Source of the DNA: Astrothelium macrocarpum
Lineage: Eukaryota; Ascomycota; Dothideomycetes; Trypetheliales; Trypetheliaceae
Assembly (NCBI GenBank): GCA_021030915.1
Contig: JAGEMR010000073.1
Coordinates: 93,792-157,791 of the forward strand
Direction of reading: 5' to 3'
Length of the DNA stretch: 64,000 bases
Shown: one piece after another, positions 10,717-23,075 of the stretch
Layout: the number at the start of each line of letters is the position of its first letter
Numbering within the stretch: the first letter of the stretch is position 1
Translations under genes and position numbers: made by a program
Notes under the pieces: generated by a model
Seen by the model: only the letters and a program-made list of their open reading frames with translations
What the model was told of the DNA's origin: nothing
The model's database searches: none

Positions 10717-13700
10717 TCTGCTGTAGTAGAAGATTAATTTTTGCACACAACAACGGCTGCCTCAACTTGTGCAGCGTCAGTGTTTGAAAAGTCCCATGCA
10801 AGATAGCTGGATCTCTGTGCAACTATTTCGAGGAGAGGAGACGAGCAGGCATAGCAGAAAGCAAAAGCGAGGCAGAAACAGCCATGTTTTGTTCGACGGC
10901 CACTACTTCGCGTGGACAGTCTGGAGCTTTCTCCTACCGATGCTCCATCGAGAATAGGCCATTCCCAGCATCACGGGCCATCACGAACACCAGCAAACAA
11001 TCCATGGTTGGAATCCATGTCGGGCATAGTCTCGTCCTTCTCAAGGCTGCTCAGGTTGCGAAAAGGTCACCGTGCCCTGCTCAGCGCCCGACATGGGGTG
11101 GAAGTTGTGGTGTTGCGGAGTGGTGGAGGGGAGCCGACAAGAGAGGAGCTTCTAAACATGGCACGCCCCAAACCAAAAGCTCGGGACGATTCGCACAGGC
11201 GGATCGAGGTTTGCGCACGCACAAAAGCATGAACTCGTTCGCCATGCCTAGCTCTCCCGACGGACGGGGTGCAGCTTCTCGCAAGCTGAGCCAATTGGGT
11301 GGTTTGATGAGGTTGAAAAGTGGCCATGTGAGCCGGCTGCAGTGGCTCAGGATGACCAGGTGGCCGTTTGGGCCTTGCCCGGATCGGAAATTCTCAAAAG
11401 CCCAATTCGTATATCGCTCTGGGGTGACTGGGTGGAAGCTAGCTAGTACACGTTGTCACCATGGCTCCTTTCAATAGATTCGGTTCCGGACATTTCTACT
11501 GCAGCCGATGGGAGGAAGACGTTGGTCTCTCTGCTGAAGCGACAGAGGGTTAGGTAGGTATTCAGTTGCATCATGTCATCAATTTCTGCAATCACTGAGT
11601 GTCTCTGCAAGTTATCGATACCGATTAATGACCAAGAATAATTGGAATAATCGTTTGAAGCTTGTCAGACCAGTCAACATCGCGATGTCTAGTTCCACCA
11701 AATATAAATTGCCCGCTTAGCTAAATTACCTACGATACGATAGCCACTGTATTCATGTTTCTGGACATGGATTCAAAAACCACAAAGTCGTTTCGCTTTT
11801 GCATCAAGGACAGCTTTACCGTTCCAGATGGTGTGCTGCACTCGCATTTCCTGACACAGATTGGAGGCACACCAGTTACTTTTCAATCGATTTGCAACGG
11901 ATAGCCAACTCCGAATTTGCAAATGGAGAAGATGACATGTTTCTACATCCACGCGAAACTATGTACGTAATGTTTATCGGCCGTGCAGGTCCAAGTGCGC
12001 CCCTGTCGATCTTCACTTCTTTTCAACGGAAGCTCTCGGGACTTCCGATCACGTCAAACTCTAATTGGCTACCTTACATATGAGTGTCCTCGTTTGAATG
12101 CATTTATTTTGGATGTTGGTGCTGCTGCTGTTGCCGTGCGTGTCTCCTTTCTGCCTCGTTTTGTAATGCGCCACGCCTCCAAATGTTTCGCCTCCTCTCC
12201 ACGATTTCAAAACTTTAAAATCTGACTACTTTTTGTGATGCCACATTTGGACATTGTTGAAATTATCCCGGTGCTTAGGCATGACAGTACGACGTGATGC
12301 GCGAATATTTATTTTCCGCTTAGACATGCGCAAACTAATATCTCACCATTCTCCTATTCATGCCGAATAGATGGATGCATGATAGAGTTATAGACACCTT
12401 GACTGGGTGGGTCTTGGTCTCGGCTCTGTAAGATCTTGGAGGAGCGCATGATTGAGCATCCTATCAGTGGGCACGGGTCAATCCTGGTTCAGTTTCTTTG
12501 CACAAAGACGCCCAGAAGTACTCGCGCACCGATTAGAAGAGGCACCATCATTGGAGCAACTCAATGCTGAAGTAATTTTGAGATACGTGAGGAAACAAAA
12601 AGGCTGGAAACAATGTTTGTTCTTCCGCCGACGTCACTTCTTCGCTTGAGCTCCGCCTCCATCAAACGTCTTCGTCAAGCCTACCGAGGCGGCTGAAGTG
12701 CGGGGCCGCGACAAAAAATAAAAAATGCAGCCACTACGGGTTTCGGTTCCTTTGCTTACGCATAGGTCAGAATTCATTGAATCCTGTGGCTTGTGAAAGT
12801 GTCCAGGCTTCCGTAGACATCTTGATCAAACGTTGTTGCAGATCTAGTTCTACCTCCAGAGGAGACCGGTCAAAATTGTGAGCGACAAGTTCTTCTCAAT
12901 AAATTCGATTTAAATAAATCTGAGGCGTCGGAGGAAAGCATTTTCCATCAAAGTCAATCTTTCACGTAATTATGTCCAGGTTGGTGATTCGTTGGTTTCA
13001 TCGACAGCCACAGCAGTAGCCACACCCAAAGTCCACTCCCATGACTCCACTTGATATTCCTCTCCTTTCCATAGATCAAATCAGATCAAGATCTAGACCT
13101 CAATTTAATCAGAATTACTAGAGACGCCACGCGTTCCGGGCTGAAACAGAACCGCACCGATCTCTACCTACGTCCTGCAACGCGCATTTGCTTGCGTACT
13201 GCCAGCGGCAAAGCCTTGCGATGTTCTAGAGGATGGAAGTAATTGAGCTTCGTCAAAGCACGATAGGATAAAGTGGCATTGCTAATAGCCCACTTATCAG
13301 ATTAAAAAGAAATCCCAATCAAGTGAATGGGGTAAACGGCCCACATGGATGCCTTACACAGCTAGGCAGAGATGCTGTGGGGAATACCGTCATCCGAAAC
13401 ACTTTCTCTGGAAGAACCGCCGGGCCCTTGCATGGATAACCCAGTGTTTCCTTTTCGGAACCATCAAAGCTGAGGAATTCATCTAAGCCACCAGCCAATG
13501 GTACCTTGGTACACTACACTGTGACATTGCTATAGCTTCAGGCTCCCTGGGAACGGAGCAACTTCAAGGCCAAGACATAGGGCTTCTTGGTCACCTAAAG
13601 CATTTTGACCCTATCGGACCCTGATCCACTCTAATCCCTAGAGCCACCGGTGGCCACGTACAAGATTGAATTTCATACACAGCGGTTGCCTTATCCACCG

Positions 13701-14467
13701 TAGACATGTGAAACCATAAGACTGGACTTTCGTGCCGTAGGGAAGGTAACGCTGGGGTTGCAATGGATCTCACTCGAAACCTCAACATATTCGGCTGGGG
13801 GCGCAAAGAACCAGCCGTGGCCGTCGAGGTGACCCGGAGAGTAGGGTTTGGGACACTACGGGAGTCCTAACTTGTCGGTATCAAAGGGATATCCGCCGAA
13901 TTGGAAAAAATTTTACTTGCGTACGCATGCTGTGGAGAACAGTAAGTCTGCGGAGAAGGAAAAGAAATATGGACGACCAGTCGCACGTGAATCTCGCTCC
14001 GAAGCTTCCGACATCGAAGTCAATGCAGACCTCATTTCTTCACTCTTGATTCGAAAGTCTGGGATTATAACGTATTGCATTGCGAATGAAAGCCGAACCA
14101 TCTTAATACATACACCAGCCCCCTTGTCCATCACCATATTGCCATGTCATCGTCCGTCTCTGCTTTGTCAGAACGCAATAATCGAATAGTTGCTCCCCAC
14201 CTCGACATTATTACGCAACCTATTCTAGCGCTCATCTCCGAACCATCCTATCCCCGATTGTGTGCACGCAACAGTGGTATCATCAAAGAACGCAGGATGC
14301 AACAAAGACTCGGACAACCAGCAGGCATTAAAACAGGGCATGAAATGAAGAGCGAAGATCAGCAGAGTTACAAAGGAAAGGAGGTTGTTTTTTTTTTCCA
14401 TCTGGCGGACGTCCATCCCACGAGATTGGCACGATCACCACCGGAGATCGCAACAAGTTGATCGAGT
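10717..14467. other. Gene-free 3.7-kb interval
   Basis: The first few hundred bases are the transporter promoter. Beyond that I find only overlapping frames without motifs (for example at 10884-11477 and 13848-14189). Nothing here is supportable as a gene. Confidence 0.5.
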
Positions 14468-17420
14468 CTAAGCAGAACCAGTCAAGACTGGGTTGTCACT
14501 GCCCAACGTCGTGTGCTGTCCATCCTTGGCGTTCCCATTTACCGTCTCAAACGCCTGATCGACCTGATTAGAGAACCCGGTGCTTGTCTCGGTCGTGGCA
14601 GTAGTAGTATTAGTAGTAGTCGTACCTCCAGCAGTACCATTTACAGTACCCGTCGCGGTAGCATGACGCTTGCGCTGAACAGCATTGATCTTGGGGAGGT
14701 TGGTAGATTCGCCAGCGGAGCCAATGCTGAAGACGGGGCTTTCCCACTTCTCGCCCTTGGCTGCAAGCTCCTTGTATTCGGTGGCTTTGGTGCTGATGCC
14801 TCCGGGGAGACTGACTTGCGGGAAGATGCTGTCGCGCTGGGTCATGGCCAGATTGACCTTCTTGTCGGCGGTCTTGGCCTTGCCTTGCTCCTTGCCCTCG
14901 AGGAACTGCTTCTGCGCTGCTGCCCAGTAGCGTTGGTATATGTTCTGGACGTTGTCTGGATCGGGGTTACGACGCGCTTCTTCGGCTGAACGGTTGGCCT
15001 CCTGGCGGATGTCGTAGGTGAGGGAGTCCAGACGGCGGACTTGTTCCTTGAGTTGGGCCTCAATGACCTTTTGTAAAGCTGGGCGCATGACCTTGAGAAG
15101 AAGAGGTTTGGCGATGGCGAAGAGCAATTTATGTTTGGATTGCTTGAGCTTAATGTCAAGGTTCTTGATGTTGACAGTGACCTTGTTGACCTTGAAGAAG
15201 TGATGCTGATCCTTCTCATCGGCAGTCTCCATCTCAATCTTGAAGCTGAAGCCTTCACCACCCATGAAGATATCCATGACACCTTCATCTTTGATCGAGG
15301 GAAAGCCTTGCTTCTTATTGACCCAGTAGCTGACATCTGTAGTAACGTTAGCTTTGCTTCAACATGCTCCGGATATTTCTTACCTCGAAGGTCCATCTGG
15401 ACGCTAGAAGCAGAAATCATAATCTTATTCTTATTCTTGTTCTGGATCCCCTTACGGCCCCAACGGAAGTAATTGTCACTACCAAACTCAAAGGCATTCG
15501 GGGCCAAGTTGTCACCCTCAATGACCAGATTCTCAACAACAGCGTCGACTGTTGGGTCAGATGCCTCGATTCGTGGAATGGGAATATAGCGAATGTTCTC
15601 GAAAAACTCCGGCAGGATAACATCACCCAAGTCCTTCACCAAATGAGGCTTGAAGGTTGGCTTGCCGTTCTCATCATTACCAAGGTCTGTAAACAACTTC
15701 TGCACAGCAAGGCCAAAAGCCTTGTTCTGAGGATCCTCATCAAATTGCTGGCCGAAGAATTTGATCTCATCAAGGATGCGATCGGTGTGATTCCTGTATT
15801 TCTGACGAAGGAGATAGTTTCCTCGGTCGTACAGTCGATTCCATTCGTCGTTTGCTTCGTCTTCCATGACATAGCCCTGGGTCTGCAGACACCTCCGAAT
15901 ATAGGTATCAACATTCTTGAACCACTCTCGTAATTCTGGATCCGCGTCAGCATCACGATAAATGGTATTGATCGCATCAAAGAAGTCGTCCATCGAGGTC
16001 GAGTTCGCGAATCGTTCGAGGAGTGTCTTGATAGATGTCAGTAAAGGCTGACTTTTAACTTTGAGATCTAGAAAATGCGCACCCTCAAGTCAGCTTCAGC
16101 TTTTTGTACTTCATCGGTGCGTGCACCTTTCACGGTTCCTCCAGAGGACGTTGCAAAGGTCCTGGAGTGAGTGGTGTATTGTTCAGCGAGACTCAACAAT
16201 GTCTCGATTGCGCGCTGATCTGGTTTATATTAGTCAACAGCTTTGGCAGTGTAACAAGTTGACATACAGTCCTGATGGCCTTGTATTTCAATCACCATCC
16301 TCTTCAGGCGCCAGATGGTCTGCTCACGGCGCTCCTTTGGCATCTTCGTCTTCATGTAGTTTTGCGTACGCTCTCTAAGCTCACGACTCTTAGTCTGAGC
16401 CTGCTCCTTGGTCTCGGGATCAATTCGATTCTTCAAACTGTCAGTAGCTGCTTGAGCACCGGCCTGGGCATCAACGCCAGAAGCAGTCCCCTGCTGCTGG
16501 TCATTGGCAGCGAGCGCAGCAGTATCTGTAGGGTCTCGAGATCCCTCTGGATGCGCCACTGCAGCGGCATCACCTGCAGCTTGGTCGACATCCTTCTTTC
16601 CAAATGGCCTCCTGTCATTCCATTGTTTTCTCAGGCCATCTTTGGAGAAGTCAGGAACATCATGCCAAGTATTGTCTTCAGCGGCATTATCAATTTGACC
16701 AAGTTGCTCTTCAGATGGATTGACACGGGAGGCTGCATTCTGTGCAGCGTCGCCAGCAATGTCGCGCAGCAAGATGGTAGCATCGCTTACTGCAATGGTA
16801 TTAGAAAATAATTGGTCAACTGGAAAGTGGAAAACTCACAAAGTTTCCTGAATTGGCCATTTGAGATGATAAGAGTTCCCAATGTGCGGAGACCCTCGAG
16901 CGCCTCGTTACCATGTTGCCTGGCAGTGTCCTTATCAACTGGAGCATCAGGTCTCTGAGTGCCAGAAAGGTCGATTTGTTGTGTCTGCCAAATGAAATCC
17001 TGCAGCAGATTGCCCTCATTCTTGGTCAGGAGCAAGATCTTGGCTTTCTCGATTACATCGCGCAAGTCACCAACTAGCTGCTGGCCGTCTGCGGAAAGCT
17101 TCTTGGATGGAGCAGAGAGAGGCTTTGACGCAAGCGCACTGTTGAGCGCAACATCGATTTGCTTGTTCTAAATTTTGATTAACAACTGCATTTCAATCTA
17201 AGTCGATGTAATTTCGGGTACTTACAGATGGGACTTTGCCACTGGCAAAAGCTGTGATGCAATCAATGTTAGTAATATGGTCTTGCGCAACGCCACCAAG
17301 CAATCACTGGATGCATGTCCCACACATACCAGAGTAGATGCCATAAAATTGAAGCTTTTGATTCACATCAAGCTCCTTTTGCTTGATATCAGTCGGGCGA
17401 TTAACAGCCTTGGAAGTCAT
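14468..17420 (-). CDS. HAM1-like / DUF4449 protein (878 aa, 7 exons)
   Basis: Exons (minus strand) are 17420-17330, 17251-17226, 17167-16840, 16789-16268, 16219-16083, 16047-15384 and 15336-14468. All phases close and the total is 2,637 bp. The start MTSKAVNRPTDIKQKELDVN, followed by KLQFYGIYS and FASGKVPSN, is typical of the fungal HAM1-like N-terminal domain. The middle has QFRKLLSDATILLRDIAGDA and long charged helices. The C-terminal third (DVSYWVNKKQGFP through MRPALQKVIEAQ) is the DUF4449 region. It alternates hydrophobic positions in a way that suggests a lipid-binding tubular fold (inference only). A Thr/Asn/Ser-rich tail ends the protein. The family is conserved in filamentous ascomycetes with no settled biochemical role. 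The 26-bp second exon is unusually small. Confidence 0.88.
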
Positions 17421-19403
17421 GGTGATAGGTTTGTGTTATTAGATTTTGGGGATGCAAAGCAACGATGGTAAGTGGATGGAATGCAAGGGGTATCTCGATG
17501 GAGGGGAAGCAAGCAAGCAAAAACAATAGGGTATCACTAGAAGGCAAGGCGTGCTTCGGGGGAGCAGTAAGTCTGCTCGACAGTGGTATCTTAGGACGCA
17601 AAGAAGTATTGTGGAGGAATGTTTGAGAGGCAAGGTGGAGTGGCAGGTAATTAAGAGATCTGGGCAGGTTGGACAAGTGTGGCTAGGGAGCAAGCAAGCA
17701 GCATCATGCCCACGCGTGCAACGTGAGCAAGCTTCGGTGCCAGCCGCAGCGAATGAATTGGGTGGATGAGCGGGAACGCCACAATGGTTCTTTAATTTCC
17801 CCCCCGTCCGTGCGATGCTGCAGCGCTTCCTCCTCAAACGTCATCCTTACACAAGGCAGCATGCAAGCTGTGAACAAAGGTATCATCGATCGCAAACGGC
17901 GTGCTCTTGCACATGAGGAACGCGACCATTGAGCACCATTGCCCGTGATTGCGACGCAGGCGCTACGCGAGCAAATTATTCATCGATCGGACCAAAATCA
18001 AGATGATTGTCGAAGGATGACGCAGGTGCAGCCCCGATCTGTGCAGGCATAGGCCGAGCTTCAATTTCTGATGGGCGCCGGCTCCCTCGCTTGATGTGCA
18101 ACTCCCGGCAGCAGATCGCGATAGCTCTGGCCACCTTGACCATCCCGAAAGGCACATCAAAACTATCGTTTGGATCAACACTGTTGGCCTCAGCTCATAC
18201 CCGAAGAAATCGTAGAATTATGGCAGCCATCGCACATCCGTCATTCCATTGTACGTGCATGATCGCAAACATAAAATGCTGCCCACATTCACATCTCAAT
18301 ATTCGATAATATTGGCCCACGTGCTTCATTGCCAGAGAGGCGTTTCGCGAGAATTGCAACTATTTTAGCGTCCTTCAGCTTGCCTGATTCGTCGTCCTAT
18401 GATGCAATGCAGCAGAACCTTGATGTTGCTTCACCTCCTGTCTAACTTCATCTTGAATAAACCCCGGATTTTATTGATATTGAATGCCTGTTTTACGGTC
18501 TTGCAATTTATCGCCAGTATCTGTATACAAATTATGAAACTACCAAGTCTACGCAACTTGCTCCAACTCTAATGAAGAGAAGTCACAAACTTTGCTAGTC
18601 ATGAGCTGGAAAATCAAACTTCGATTTTTCGTATAACGCTTTACATTACCAACCAACACGTGAAGCAACATCTTCCGTCCAATTTTGGAAATTCTTACTT
18701 CGTGCTACCTTTTTTTAGAGGATGTCTTCGAGAGCTATACATAACCTGCCTGTCAGCCACAAATAGAGCCTGCTTGAGAGCCCCATCGCCCCACCGCCCC
18801 ACAGGCAAACTCGGAAAGCCTAAGGCATTACCCATTCACGTAAACAAGTTACTGTGTAAGGCAAGGTAAGGTACAAGGCATCCATTTCATGTGACTTGCT
18901 TCCTCCTTCCCACAATAGTAATTATTCAAAGATACCACGATTGTGCTTCAAAGTCAGACTCACCAAACATCTCGTATCCAGATATCTATCATTTAGCCAT
19001 GTGCCAAACTCTTATCTTGTTCTGGCAGTCGCTGTTACCGGGAGTGTTTGCTCAACGTGCAATTCAATCCCACGCCTTCGCCTGGTGAATTGCCCTACAC
19101 TGCAACCATAAACTCCTCAGCCCTCTGAGGGCAATGAAACCCCATGTAAGAGTCACACTTTTCAAACACCTCGTGACTTCTCTCCTATATTTGGGTCTTG
19201 TCTTTGAGAGCTCGCGAAAGTACTGTATATTTCGCTCATCCGCTGCCTCGCTATTGCGTTGTAGTTGCTGGACGACTACGACGTGATATCGTTCAGCTAC
19301 TCATCTTCGTGGATTTCATCAAGCATCATTCATTTCATCAACCCTATCAATTCCGTCAAGCATCTACCACCTCCGTAACTGCATTCTCTCAGCACAATCA
19401 ATC
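17421..19403. other. Intergenic, 2 kb
   Basis: The first part is the promoter of the HAM1-like gene. No conserved frame is visible in the remainder. A CT-rich leader at about 19280-19400 precedes the small frame that follows. Confidence 0.45.
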
Positions 19404-19589
19404 ATGTGCCTCCATGTCTGGCGCCTGTGCAATTTCTGCGATGGTCTAACTTTCGTTGTGACCCACGAATGCAACAACTACTGCTGGGGATTCGTTTGCA
19501 AAGCCAGCACCCACTGGACCATGAAGGTCAAACCCAGAAGCTGCCTAATCTGTTTGAGGCACTCGCGATATATGACATGGCCTTCCTGA
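19404..19589 (+). CDS. Possible small Cys-rich protein (61 aa)
   Basis: The frame begins MCLHVWRLCNFCDG and carries eight cysteines (residues 2, 9, 12, 23, 27, 32, 47 and 50), ending in SCLICL. The initiator lies in CAATCATGTG, after a pyrimidine-rich leader rich in TCAAG and CATC. That resembles a real fungal start region. The MC opening and paired cysteines recall the frame at 1079-1288. No signal peptide is visible. The function is unknown and the gene may be spurious. Confidence 0.33.
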   Translation: MCLHVWRLCNFCDGLTFVVTHECNNYCWGFVCKASTHWTMKVKPRSCLICLRHSRYMTWPS

Positions 19590-20201
19590 TGTGAAAGGAA
19601 CTATCATCGGCTTCGACGCATTCGGTCCAACTTGACTTGAGCCAGTCATCTAGGACTGCAAAAAGACATAATTGCGTCGCCTCTCATTGCTCAACTTGGA
19701 ATCACTTGTGACATTCGGTCTATCCTACACCGAGGACCCTTTTGATACTTGCCAAACGAATTTCATTTTTACGAGGTGATTGCTGGACCAGATTGACTTG
19801 GGGATGCTTAGGTGTTTGGGCATCCAAATGTTCTGATGGATCGGGTATTCGTCGGCACCAACGTTGGGGACTGTTGGACGTTGCCAACGACTGTCATTGT
19901 ATGATTGAAGAATCTCATAAGATTACTGCTGGTCAACAATTGTAGAGCTCGTTACTGGATTCTCTACTTGGGGGCTCAATCCAGGTATCGAGCTCAAGTG
20001 TTTGGTCATCTATTTCGTTCAAACAACAAATTTGAGGAAACAATAAAGTGTACAAAAAGTTAAAAGCCAGACTAATCCAAGTTCAAAGAATAGAAGGTTA
20101 GCTCCCTCTTCGAAAGCAACTATCCTGAAATGCATGATGCATAATACACTGAGCTCCGCAAGCTCTCTACTGGCCTCATTCTCCTACCAGCCACCTATCC
20201 T
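19590..20201. other. Intergenic, 3' region of DOT1
   Basis: No gene recognised. It should contain the 3' UTR of the minus-strand methyltransferase gene. Confidence 0.45.
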
Positions 20202-21719
20202 TCACTCATCCCCCCTCCGCTTTCCACCATTCACCCTCTCCTCATACGGCACCTTCACCGCCACATGATACTCCACCCCACTATCCGTCCAACTCACGCT
20301 ATCGCTCCCCGAAAACATCCTCCTCGACCTCAACATATTACTCACACTATTCTCATTCCGCTCCGTCACCTTCTTCCCCTCCGGCGCAAAGCTCTTCAAA
20401 CTCACCACCCGCGCGCCATCCTTCAAATCCAGAAACATCCTCAACAGCGCATCATTCAGCGCCGGCCGAAACTTCTCATTATTCACCAACACCACATCCG
20501 CACGCGGGATCACCTCCTCCAGAATCTCCCTCCGCGTCGTAAAATCCCCCTGCACCAACCTAATCCTGCCCAGCCGCAGCCCCCACATCCGCGCGCGCGC
20601 CCGGAAATCCCGCGCCTGCTCCTCCGCCAGCGCGGCGCGCTCCGCCTCCAACTCGCACCCCCACGCCTCGCACCCCGCCTCCAGCGCAGCCTGCAGCACG
20701 GCGTTGCCGACGCCGGACCCCAGATCGACGAAGACGTGGCCGGAGCGTAACGCGGTCGCGCGCAGGATGGCGTGCACGAAGCGCGGCAGCAGCTCGCCGT
20801 AGACGTCGTCGGCGCCGGCGTTGTAGCGGCGCAGCGAGTCGACGTGGGGGGAGACGGTGCGGGCGTACGTCTGCCAGTAGAGCTTGTCGGTGAGCGCGAG
20901 GTCGAGGGTGTGTTTGGTGGAGAGGTGCGCGGTGAGCTGGCCCGACGCGACCGCTGCGCGCAGGTGCGAGTTCCATTCGGAGAGGGCCGTGCGGAAGGCG
21001 CCGGGGATTTGCTTGTTCAGTGCGCGCCGCAGCCGGGCCGGGTAGCCGTTGCTGTCGTCGAGGAGGAGTTTGGATTCGGTGGCGGGGAAGTAGTGGAGGG
21101 AGATATGTTCGATGGTTTCGATGATGTCGACGACGGGGCGGTAGTCTTTTTCTTGGCGGGGGTAGACGAGTTGGAATTTTTCCGGGGGTTGGCGGCTGGG
21201 GTATTGGAGTTCTACTGTGAGGATTTCGGCAGGGTCGTCGAAGGCTGGCCGTAAGCCGCTTGTTGTGTCCTGTGATGTGACGTCTGCGCTCTGGACCAAG
21301 TGAGAATCTTCGTTGGGGTCCTCTTCGTCATCTTCGATAGCACATAGCTTTCGTTCCAAATCATCGTCTTCTAGTTTTGCTCTCTTTCTTGCCGGTGCCA
21401 GATCAATCTCATCGTCCTGATCACTGCTCTCGCTGTCGGAGCTGAACTGCTGGGTGGGAGTTGAACTGTGCCGACTCCTACCCCTTGCTATCCTCTCTTT
21501 CGCGGATACAATAGGCTTTGGGCTTTTGGTCGGAGTAGACTTTCTACTGCTTATGGAAAGGCTTTGTGAAGGGCGTGGGCTAGGTCGAGCGGTAGGTCGA
21601 GCTGAAGTAGACTTGCCGTTTGGCTGTGGCTTGCTCGGTTCAGGGGGCTTCCTCTGGGAAACGTGAGTAACGGTATGCACAGTCGCATTTCCTTTCTTGC
21701 CGCCGAAAAAGAATGACAT
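20202..21719 (-). CDS. DOT1: Histone H3-K79 methyltransferase DOT1 (505 aa)
   Basis: An intact single-exon gene starting MSFFFGGKK. The first 160 residues are low-complexity, Ser/Lys-rich then acidic, as in fungal Dot1 proteins, and probably bind DNA or nucleosomes. The catalytic core follows: VYGELLPRF (about 306-314), the S-adenosylmethionine loop DLGSGVGN (about 332-339), the acidic residue in GCELEA (about 357), QGDF (about 391) and VNNEKF (about 412), then SLKSFAP. These are the defining motifs of the DOT1 family, which methylates lysine 79 of histone H3 in chromatin without a SET domain. The second half of the gene is strikingly GC-rich compared with its flanks. It is shorter than Dot1L of animals but normal for fungi. 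Confidence 0.97.
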   Translation of the reverse strand: MSFFFGGKKGNATVHTVTHVSQRKPPEPSKPQPNGKSTSARPTARPSPRPSQSLSISSRKSTPTKSPKPIVSAKERIARGRSRHSSTPTQQFSSDSESSDQDDEIDLAPARKRAKLEDDDLERKLCAIEDDEEDPNEDSHLVQSADVTSQDTTSGLRPAFDDPAEILTVELQYPSRQPPEKFQLVYPRQEKDYRPVVDIIETIEHISLHYFPATESKLLLDDSNGYPARLRRALNKQIPGAFRTALSEWNSHLRAAVASGQLTAHLSTKHTLDLALTDKLYWQTYARTVSPHVDSLRRYNAGADDVYGELLPRFVHAILRATALRSGHVFVDLGSGVGNAVLQAALEAGCEAWGCELEAERAALAEEQARDFRARARMWGLRLGRIRLVQGDFTTRREILEEVIPRADVVLVNNEKFRPALNDALLRMFLDLKDGARVVSLKSFAPEGKKVTERNENSVSNMLRSRRMFSGSDSVSWTDSGVEYHVAVKVPYEERVNGGKRRGDE

Positions 21720-23075
21720 GCTGTTATGCTAGGCAAAGGCTGCGAGAGAGAGAGTGGCGGATCCAGCTTCGGCTGAGGCCTGTAGGCTGTGCTGAGAAGA
21801 ATGTACAAGGAAACAAAATGGATTCTTTTTGTATTAGACGATAGAAAATGTCTGAAAAAAGTGAATGAATAGACAGCTAGAGACTGTAAAGAAGTGAGAA
21901 GGTGTATATATGGCTATGATACTGCGTAGGGATGGCTGTAAAGGAGTCCGGGCAGCGCAGGTGATGATAAGATGAAAAAAAGTGGATGCATGCCATGATG
22001 CAGCCTCCCGTTCAATCCCTGCCTCGCGTGATCTAAAGTCCCGATGGATGCCCGTCAACCTTGCATTCCAGAGCCGATCCCATCCGTGACCACAGAGTGG
22101 AATGCATCTGGGCCAGGTGAGCGGGAAATGTTACAAGGGAGCTGCGGTGACAGATGACTGTCATCGGGCAGAGTTCACTGACCCAATGAATTGGTTTGGA
22201 TAATCATTCGAACCCTGGTACCTATTGCTTTTCTGAACCATGTTTCACCGCAAATCTGGTTCCCACTTTGATGTACAATCATTATGCTGCATCCTGTAAC
22301 ACTGTCTTTTTGAAAGAAGTCTGATCACAAGATGTGGTTATGTGGAGGGAAGCCACAGAATTGTCGCGCCTGTTCTTCCTGCTGGATGCTTTATTGGCTG
22401 TTGAAGCTCGAATGACCTTTGAGGCGGTTGAACCACGGTTGATTTTCATACTGACAGGCTCATCATTCATTGAGTGAACTTGACGTAGGATAAAATATGA
22501 ATGATTTTATTGGAACTAGATATACATGTTTTAAGTGCGCGAGCTCTATCACTATAGACCACAAATGCGCATCTTACATGTAAACAAGTGCCGAGCGTGT
22601 ATCCCACAAGCTTCCCACGACAGCGCGAACAGATGAAATGCATTCCAGCTAGGCCAACAAAAGTATACGCACGAAACATGACCGAATGCTCCATTTCATG
22701 AAAGGGGATTGAAAAATCAGGAGCTTTCGGACATTTGCGCTTTCAACGATACAGAAGACTGACAGACAGTTGAGCGGATTGCTAGTCCTTGGTCGCTCGT
22801 GAAGCCGGAAGAGATAATTAAAATATGGCTTTGCTTGAATATTGAGAGTTGCGCGCATTGCATGGTGGAAGGATAAGAAAAAAACCAAAGGTGCTTTGAA
22901 AGAGTCTTGAAATACATCAAAGGCAAGAAAACATCACAAGCGCCATGCAACCTGTAACGAACCCTTTGATGTACGCCATAAGATGAGATGCTGTTTTACC
23001 GACTCATGAAAACCGAGTCTAAAAGGCCTCCTTTCACAGTAGTGAGAAAATGGCTTTACGAGCCACTTCTATCTC
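21720..23075. other. Intergenic, DOT1 promoter and eIF4B 3' side
   Basis: The sequence just above 21720 is the DOT1 promoter. Small minus-strand frames near 22282-22950 show no motif. Nothing else is supportable. Confidence 0.45.

Noticed and set aside
10884..11477. 197-residue frame upstream of the transporter
   Set aside because: No motif, and several competing frames overlap on both strands.
20265..21254. Long plus-strand frames across DOT1
   Set aside because: Arg/Pro/His-biased mirror frames of the GC-rich methyltransferase gene.
22195..22235. tRNA-like GGTTCGAAT on the minus strand
   Set aside because: The T-arm stem does not pair and no acceptor or anticodon stem can be built around it.
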